Source: an uncultured Bacteroidota bacterium (GTDB taxonomy: Bacteria > Bacteroidota > Bacteroidia > 2-12-FULL-35-15). From it: a stretch of 10,440 nucleotides of DNA. The notes under the pieces are model-generated. The model saw only the letters and a list, made by a program, of their open reading frames with translations, did no database searches and was not told where the DNA came from. Position 1 is the stretch's first letter. Every line of letters starts with the position of its first letter. The position numbers and the translations under genes were made by a program. Shown piece after piece: positions 5,295 through 10,440 of this stretch. Location of the stretch: contig CAIRRW010000211.1 in NCBI GenBank assembly GCA_903881065.1, forward strand, positions 1-10,440, written 5' to 3'.

Positions 5295-6500
5295 TTATGC
5301 ATTAACGTTTTGATCTACTAAAATACCCAATTTTACAGAGACCTGATGTATTTTATTAATTGCCGTTTCTATCTGTTGTATGGTATGTGTTGCCATTAAC
5401 GAGAACCGTATCAATGATGAATCACTTCGTACAGCAGGAGAAATAATAGGATTCACAAAAACGCCTTCTTCTAAAAGCATAGCAGTAAGCATAAATGTCT
5501 TTTCATCATCACGCACATAGATAGGAATGATAGGCGTTTCAGTTTGTCCGATATCAAATCCAAAATCCCTCAAACGTTTCATAGCATAATGTGTATTCTT
5601 CCACAACTGCTCTATTCGTTCCGGCTCCGATTTTATTATTTCCAAAGCAGCCAAGGCACTTGCAGCATTTGCAGGAGAAATACTGGCACTGAATATCAGC
5701 GAACGAGAATGATGTTTTAAATAATTGATTGTAATTTCATCAGCAGCAATAAAGCCACCTACAGTAGCAAACGATTTACTGAATGTGCCCATAATAATAT
5801 CCACTTCATCCGTCAACCCGAAATGAGAAACTGAACCGGAGCCGTTTTTACCTATTACACCAATAGAATGAGCCTCATCGACCATGATACTGGCATCGTA
5901 TTTTTTGGCAAGTTTTGCAATTTCAGGCAGGTTGACAATATCGCCTTCCATACTAAATACACCATCCAAAATGATAAGTTTAATTTTATCCTTTGGAAGC
6001 GCACTAAGTTCTTTTTCCAACGAATCAATATCTTTATGTTTGTATTTAATGATTTTTGAAAAGGAAAGTCTGCAACCATCAATAATAGAAGCATGATCAT
6101 ATTCGTCAATCAGAATATAATCATGTCTACCGGTTAATGTAGAAACAGTTCCTAAATTTGACTGAAAGCCAGTACTGAAAACTATAGCCGATTCTTTCCC
6201 AACAAACTTTGCCAAAGCCTCCTCCAACTGAATATGTAAATCAAGAGTGCCATTTAAAAACCGAGAACCGGCACATCCTGTACCGTATTTCTTAATAGCA
6301 TTTATGGCAGCTTCCTTTGTCTTTGGATGATTTGTAAGGCCCAAATAACTATTGGAGCCAAACATTAATACCTTTTTACCATTTATTAAAACTTCAGTAT
6401 CCTGAACTGATTCTATAGGATTAAAATAAGGGTAACACCCTTTCTCTTTTACTTCCTGAGGCAAAACATAAGCACTCATTTTCTTTTGCAGTAGGTTCAT
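5295..6500 (-). CDS. spt: Serine palmitoyltransferase (PLP-dependent, alpha-oxoamine synthase family)
   Basis: The 401-residue enzyme condenses L-serine with a fatty acyl-CoA to give 3-ketosphinganine, the first committed step of sphingolipid synthesis. It shows the alpha-oxoamine synthase signatures in order: FGSNSYLGL (47-55), YGTGCAGSRFLNGT (72-85), DHASIIDG (135-142, with H136 expected to stack on PLP), DGVFSMEGD (179-187), DEAHS (208-212), and GTFSKSFATVGG (238-249, with K242 as the Schiff-base lysine). A C-terminal IRFSLMATHT supplies the conserved arginine. The N-terminus (MNLLQKKMSAYVLPQ...YPYF) and many internal stretches match my memory of Bacteroides SPT closely and support this start. 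Related 2-amino-3-ketobutyrate CoA ligase or BioF are less likely given the downstream acyltransferase, reductase and PAP2-like genes. It is the first gene of the operon, with 235 bases separating it from tatA. Confidence 0.93.
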   Translation of the reverse strand: MNLLQKKMSAYVLPQEVKEKGCYPYFNPIESVQDTEVLINGKKVLMFGSNSYLGLTNHPKTKEAAINAIKKYGTGCAGSRFLNGTLDLHIQLEEALAKFVGKESAIVFSTGFQSNLGTVSTLTGRHDYILIDEYDHASIIDGCRLSFSKIIKYKHKDIDSLEKELSALPKDKIKLIILDGVFSMEGDIVNLPEIAKLAKKYDASIMVDEAHSIGVIGKNGSGSVSHFGLTDEVDIIMGTFSKSFATVGGFIAADEITINYLKHHSRSLIFSASISPANAASALAALEIIKSEPERIEQLWKNTHYAMKRLRDFGFDIGQTETPIIPIYVRDDEKTFMLTAMLLEEGVFVNPIISPAVRSDSSLIRFSLMATHTIQQIETAINKIHQVSVKLGILVDQNVNA

Positions 6501-6582
6501 GTTTTTCGAATAGTTATTGGGTAATTTATTACTTGGAACAATAAAAAACGAAAGTATTTATATTAACTGTGAAAAAAGGTGA

Positions 6583-6605
6583 TAAAAGTCACTTTTGGAC
6601 TTTTA
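6583..6605. promoter_or_regulatory. Inverted repeat upstream of the sphingolipid operon, candidate operator
   Basis: TAAAAGTC (6583-6590) and GACTTTTA (6598-6605) are exact inverted copies with a 7-base spacer. Within them AAAAGT-C-ACTTTT (6584-6596) is a second, overlapping palindrome, giving three half-sites. It lies 83-105 bases upstream of the SPT start codon in a 235-base gap without other genes. I found no convincing -33/-7 promoter pair in this gap, so an operator role is only a suggestion. Confidence 0.35.
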
Positions 6606-6735
6606 ATTCTCACTACTAACGTAAATTATTGGGTCAATAAATCAGTAGAATTTATTCCTCCAATTATATTAATGAAAGAAAAGAAAGGGAATAAGCAAAG
6701 GGGAGTATGCCGATTTAGGTGTGTTATCGAAACTA

Positions 6736-7053
6736 TTATTTGGTTGTATCTGTAATTTTTTTTCCTTCGTCTTTAAGAGTAGTAGCGGCATCGTCAATTT
6801 GCTTTTTAAAGCTTTCGCCTGCCTTATTTAGTTCTGATTGAAGTTCGGTGGTATGTTTATTTAACTCTTCTGTAAAGCCACTTGTACTTTTCTGAATTTC
6901 GTTTTGTATTTGTGCTTTAGCGTCATTAATTTCGCGTATTCCTTTGCCTAATGTTTTTGCTATTTCAGGTAATTTATCACTTCCAAAAAACAATATTATC
7001 ACCAGCACCACTATGAATACTTCGCCACCACCAAGATTAAGAAACAACAACAT
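6736..7053 (-). CDS. tatA: Sec-independent protein translocase subunit TatA
   Basis: TatA forms the pore-like assembly of the twin-arginine pathway, which exports folded proteins across the inner membrane. Starting at MLLFLNLGGGEV, the protein has 105 residues. There is a short N-terminal stretch with Gly-Gly-Gly-Glu (8-11), one membrane helix (about 11-23), the hinge FGSDKLPE (23-30), an amphipathic helix IAKTLGKGIREINDAK (31-46), and a long polar, coiled-coil-prone tail (47-105). The motif FG..KLPE and the glycines that follow are diagnostic of TatA/TatE. The open frame extends 16 codons upstream to an ATG at 7099-7101. That start lies inside the terminator hairpin and upstream of the candidate -7 box, so the start at 7051-7053 is chosen. 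No tatB or tatC is in the window, which is common in this phylum because tatC is often unlinked. Confidence 0.9.
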   Translation of the reverse strand: MLLFLNLGGGEVFIVVLVIILFFGSDKLPEIAKTLGKGIREINDAKAQIQNEIQKSTSGFTEELNKHTTELQSELNKAGESFKKQIDDAATTLKDEGKKITDTTK

Positions 7054-7081
7054 TCTTTTTAAGTTATTAATTATGAGAATG

Positions 7082-7089
7082 CAAAAGTA
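7082..7089 (-). promoter_or_regulatory. Candidate -7 box of tatA
   Basis: On the minus strand this reads TACTTTTG followed by CA, an exact match to TAnnTTTG and the same TTTGCA ending seen at the secDF promoter. It lies about 30 bases before the chosen tatA start. The -33 region falls in the terminator hairpin and shows no TTG at normal spacing, so the promoter is only partly supported. Confidence 0.42.
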
Positions 7090-7093
7090 CATA

Positions 7094-7133
7094 AAAAACA
7101 AAGCCCGATAACTTATTATCGGGCTTTGTTTTT
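7094..7133. terminator. Bidirectional intrinsic terminator between secDF and tatA
   Basis: An uninterrupted 18-bp stem (7094-7111 with 7116-7133) closes a CTTA tetraloop. The GC-rich core is GCCCGATAA/TTATCGGGC. It is bordered by an A-tract on the left and a T-tract on the right, so it has a U-run in both directions. In the minus direction it lies 16 bases after the secDF stop and should insulate tatA from secDF transcription. Confidence 0.9.
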
Positions 7134-7149
7134 ATGTTTAAATTATGAA

Positions 7150-10100
7150 TTAGATTACTTCTCCGGAAACTTTCACATCTTCTTTTTCCTTTTCAAAGTC
7201 GATTACAATTGGAGTTGCAATACATATAGAAGAGTATGTCCCGATTACAATACCTATCAACAATGCAAAAGCAAAGCCTTTAATAGTTGCACCACCGAAA
7301 ATAAAAATGGCCAACAATACAAAGAATATTGTTAATGAAGTATTGATAGTACGACTCAAGGTACTGTTCAATGCATAATTAATAACTGCTACACGTTCAT
7401 TTTTATGTAAATCGGTTTTGTTTTTCTCAGTTAAATATTCTCTGATTCTGTCGAATACAACTACTGTATCTGTCATCGAATAACTCATTACAGTTAATAT
7501 TGCTGCAATAAAATCCTGAGTTATTTCAAGTGAGAAAGGAAGTATACCATCAAAAATAACGAATACAGAAAGTACGATAAGCACATCGTGGAACAAGGCC
7601 ACCACAGCACCCAAGCCATATTGCCATTTCTTGAATCGGATAAAGATGAACATAAACATCACTAAACAAGAAAGCAATACTGCCCACACTGCTTTCGCTT
7701 TAATATCTCTGGAAACGGTTTCACCTACTTTCTCGGAGCTCATGATTTTATGATGAACATTTAATTTATTCAGCCCTTCTTCCAATTTCGCTTCCACTTT
7801 TGCTTCTGCATCAGGCGAACTGTCGTCAATTAAATAAGTAGTAGTAATACGTTGCTGTGTATTTTCACCATACGTTTTAACTTCCAAACCAACATCCCCA
7901 AAGGATACTGCCAATGCTTTACGCACCTCATCCACAGGTTTCACATCATCAAAACGTACAACATATGAGCGACCTCCTTTAAAGTCGACACCCAATGTAA
8001 AGCCACCTTTAGCAAAGTATGCAACGATACCAGCAACAATAATTAAACTGGAGAAAATATAATATAACTTACGTTTTCCAACGAAGTTGATATTGATATT
8101 TTTAAATGCATGTTCAGTATATTTATTTCCGAAAGGAATTGCCTGACCTCTACCTAACCAACGTTCAAATACTAAACGTGTAATAAAGATAGCGCAGAAC
8201 AATGATGAAATGATACCTATAATTAACGTAGTTGCAAACCCTTGAATAGGGCCGGTACCGAATGTATATAATATAATACCTAATAATAAACCGGTAACGT
8301 GGGAGTCAATTACAGATGACATCGCATTCCGATAACCTTCTTTAATAGCCAAACCGACAGCTTTACCAATTGTCAACTCTTCACGTACACGTTCAAAAAT
8401 AAGGATGTTCGCGTCAACTGACATCGCAATGGTTAATACGATACCTGCAATACCCGGTAAGGTTAATACCGCACCAAACGAAGCCAAAATGCCTACCACA
8501 AAAAAGTTATTGATAACCATCGCAAAGTCGGCAACCCAACCAGCTTTGTTATAATAGAAACCCATGAATAAAAGTACGAGTACTAAAGCAATAAGGGTTG
8601 AAATAAATCCTTTTGTAACTGCTTCCTGTCCTAATGTTGCACCTACCACAACTTCCTGAACTATATGAGCAGGAGCAGGCAATTTACCAGCCTTTAATAT
8701 GTTCACCAAATCTTTCGCTTCATCCTGAGTAAAGTTTCCTGTTATGGATGAACTACCACCTGAAATTTCACCCATAACATTTGGGAAAGAATAAACACTG
8801 TTATCTAGTACAATCGCTATTGATTTACCAACATTATCCTTAGTCAATTTCCTCCAAACTTGGGCTGCTTCGGCAGTCATCATCATTGAAATTTGAGGAG
8901 AGCCTCCACCAGCCTGCTCATAAACAACTCGAGCGTCTGCAATAATATCTCCGGAAAGAGGAGATCTTCCATCACGAGTAGTAACTCTAATTGCTATTAA
9001 TTGAAGTACAGACTCCTCTTTATCCATTGCTTTAAAAGTCCACATAAACTTCATGGCAGGGAATAAAATTTTAATCTTTGGATTTAATAAATAATCATTT
9101 ATTTTACCAGTATCCTTAATTGCAGCATATCCTATTACTGGTCCGCTTCCTAATTGAGTCTGTCTTTGAGCATTTTGTCCAACAGCAGGATTCAAAACAG
9201 CAAACAAAGGATTTTCTCTTCTCAATTTTGCAATCGTATCTGCTTTAGTGCTTCCTTTTTTCAATGAATCACCTTTAGTAACACCTAGTTGTTTATCTAA
9301 CGATAATTTTGAAGAATCAGCTTTTGTCTTTTTATCATCTTTTTTAGCAACCGCTTTTTTATCATCTGTTTTAACTTCCGCAGAATCTTTCTTTGTTGAA
9401 TCGTTTGGAGTTAATATTTCTTTTAGACGAGTATTCGCTTTTTCCAAAATCGGATAAATATCTTTGTTATCATACGTTTCCCAAAATTCTAAATTTGCAG
9501 TACCTTGCAATAATTTCTCTACACGTCTTTTATCAGTAACACCTGGAAGTTCAATTAATATTCTTCCTGAAGAAGCCAGACGTTGAATATTTGGTTGTGT
9601 AACACCGAATTTATCAATACGGGCACGCAATGTATTTTCTGAAGTAGCGATAGCGTCCTCTATACGTTCACGTAAAAACTTCAACACTTCTTCATCAGGA
9701 GTATTGAAGTCAATTTTCCCTTTCAATTCAATAGTTTGAAAGTTGATTGCAAGTTTAGCGTTTGAATTTATCTTATGAAACTCTTCACCAAAAATAGTTA
9801 CATAATCTTTGGTAGATTTTTTCATTATTTCATTTGCTTTCGCCAATGCCTGATTAAATGTTGGGTCATTACTATTGTTTGATAACCCTTTGATGATATC
9901 AGAAACCGAAACTTCAAGAGTTACGTTCATTCCACCTTTCAAATCCAAACCAAGATTCAACTGACGCTTCTTAACATCATCATAAGTATACTTAGTGATA
10001 AATAAATTATAAACCTCTTTCTTTTTCAAAGAATCTAGATAATAGTTCTTTTTATACTCAAGAACTGAATCCAAATAAGTTATTTGACCAGCAGAATTTT

Positions 10101-10269
10101 CAGTGGCTTTTTTTGCATCAGCCTTTACTTTCGCATCTTCAACATAATTCTTTGCATACAAATCAGCATCTCTTCTGATTGTGTATGCTACATAAGTAAA
10201 CATTAAATAATAAGCACAAGCCAATGTCAGTAAAATTGCAAACAGCCTGATAGCACCTTTGTTACGCAT
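7150..10269 (-). CDS. secDF: Fused protein translocase subunit SecDF
   Basis: This 1039-residue protein joins SecD and SecF, an arrangement usual in Bacteroidota. With SecYEG it uses the proton gradient to pull secreted proteins through the inner membrane. The SecD part has a first membrane helix (about 8-30), the motif LGLDLKGGMNVTLEV (106-120), a periplasmic domain, LPGVTD (241-246), and a six-helix bundle (about 550-700) with SVDANILIFERVREE (617-631), whose D619 lies at the conserved proton-relay aspartate. The SecF part has a helix at about 735-753, LGVDFKGGRSYVVRF (759-773), and a bundle at about 860-1023 with MSYSMTDTVVVFDRIRE (928-944, D934) and LSRTINTS (971-978). Between about 285 and 345 sits a low-complexity Lys/Asp/Ser/Thr-rich insert. 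The start ATG gives a proper N-terminal helix. All core motifs are intact. Confidence 0.96.
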   Translation of the reverse strand: MRNKGAIRLFAILLTLACAYYLMFTYVAYTIRRDADLYAKNYVEDAKVKADAKKATENSAGQITYLDSVLEYKKNYYLDSLKKKEVYNLFITKYTYDDVKKRQLNLGLDLKGGMNVTLEVSVSDIIKGLSNNSNDPTFNQALAKANEIMKKSTKDYVTIFGEEFHKINSNAKLAINFQTIELKGKIDFNTPDEEVLKFLRERIEDAIATSENTLRARIDKFGVTQPNIQRLASSGRILIELPGVTDKRRVEKLLQGTANLEFWETYDNKDIYPILEKANTRLKEILTPNDSTKKDSAEVKTDDKKAVAKKDDKKTKADSSKLSLDKQLGVTKGDSLKKGSTKADTIAKLRRENPLFAVLNPAVGQNAQRQTQLGSGPVIGYAAIKDTGKINDYLLNPKIKILFPAMKFMWTFKAMDKEESVLQLIAIRVTTRDGRSPLSGDIIADARVVYEQAGGGSPQISMMMTAEAAQVWRKLTKDNVGKSIAIVLDNSVYSFPNVMGEISGGSSSITGNFTQDEAKDLVNILKAGKLPAPAHIVQEVVVGATLGQEAVTKGFISTLIALVLVLLFMGFYYNKAGWVADFAMVINNFFVVGILASFGAVLTLPGIAGIVLTIAMSVDANILIFERVREELTIGKAVGLAIKEGYRNAMSSVIDSHVTGLLLGIILYTFGTGPIQGFATTLIIGIISSLFCAIFITRLVFERWLGRGQAIPFGNKYTEHAFKNININFVGKRKLYYIFSSLIIVAGIVAYFAKGGFTLGVDFKGGRSYVVRFDDVKPVDEVRKALAVSFGDVGLEVKTYGENTQQRITTTYLIDDSSPDAEAKVEAKLEEGLNKLNVHHKIMSSEKVGETVSRDIKAKAVWAVLLSCLVMFMFIFIRFKKWQYGLGAVVALFHDVLIVLSVFVIFDGILPFSLEITQDFIAAILTVMSYSMTDTVVVFDRIREYLTEKNKTDLHKNERVAVINYALNSTLSRTINTSLTIFFVLLAIFIFGGATIKGFAFALLIGIVIGTYSSICIATPIVIDFEKEKEDVKVSGEVI

Positions 10270-10390
10270 AATTTTTTTATTAAATTGTTATTTTTAAATT
10301 AAAATTAGATGATAAAGACGATTGATAAAATATTGTTAATTACCTATTTCTCCCTTTCAAAAAACTCTTCCCTTTTTAAATTTTGGGGTG

Positions 10391-10421
10391 CAAATATAGA
10401 ATAACAATTATTATTTACCAA
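10391..10421 (-). promoter_or_regulatory. Promoter of secDF
   Basis: On the minus strand TTG (10421-10419) is followed after 20 bases by TATATTTG (10398-10391) and then CA, matching the Bacteroidota -33/-7 consensus with an exact -7 box. It predicts a start near 10384 and a 5' leader of roughly 110 nt before the ATG. The leader is AT-rich and I recognise no known riboswitch or regulator in it. Confidence 0.6.
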
Positions 10422-10440
10422 TTTTATCTTTAACATGTCC

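Noticed and set aside
6549..6556. Possible minus-strand -7 box for SPT (TACTTTCG)
   Set aside because: It has one mismatch and no TTG at the right spacing, so it is too weak to annotate as a promoter.
6672..6755. Plus-strand 27-codon open frame upstream of SPT
   Set aside because: It overlaps the 3' end of tatA, has no recognisable features, and is short enough to be chance.
7054..7101. Sixteen-residue N-terminal extension of TatA
   Set aside because: The upstream ATG lies within the terminator stem and upstream of the likely -7 box, and TatA proteins normally start just before the membrane helix.

Overview
The window looks like chromosomal DNA of a Bacteroidota species, most likely an environmental or free-living lineage such as Chitinophagales, Sphingobacteriales or Flavobacteriales; the lineage is inference. 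The DNA is AT-rich. SecD and SecF are fused into one 1039-residue protein. Candidate promoters follow the phylum's -7 consensus TAnnTTTG with TTG/TTTG near -33, and genes lack strong Shine-Dalgarno sites. The serine palmitoyltransferase closely resembles the Bacteroides type.

Layout. A TauE/SafE-type membrane transporter (46-783, minus) is followed by about 600 bases without a convincing gene. That stretch holds a hairpin-forming repeat, a 32-bp perfect palindrome and a striking array of ten 21-bp units, the last one inverted. A 206-residue orphan protein (1400-2020, plus) comes next, then a CAT-anticodon tRNA with its own promoter and terminator (2109-2290). A 180-bp nested palindrome of REP/MITE type (2315-2494) ends exactly where the next minus-strand gene stops.

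The centre (2495-6500, minus) is a tight four-gene operon read leftwards: serine palmitoyltransferase, a GNAT-fold acyltransferase resembling bacterial ceramide synthase, an NAD(P)-dependent epimerase-like reductase resembling CerR, and a PAP2/sphingomyelin-synthase-like membrane enzyme. Together they can be read as a nearly complete sphingolipid pathway. Serine and acyl-CoA condense to 3-ketosphinganine, which is N-acylated and reduced to (dihydro)ceramide, and the last enzyme could add or remove a phospho-headgroup at the membrane.

The right side (6736-10269, minus) carries two protein-export genes, tatA and the fused secDF, separated by an 18-bp perfect bidirectional terminator. Each has a candidate promoter.

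The most interesting items are the sphingolipid operon, in which the identity of the terminal membrane enzyme is open, and the 21-bp repeat array, whose dyad-symmetric units read as heptads on both strands.
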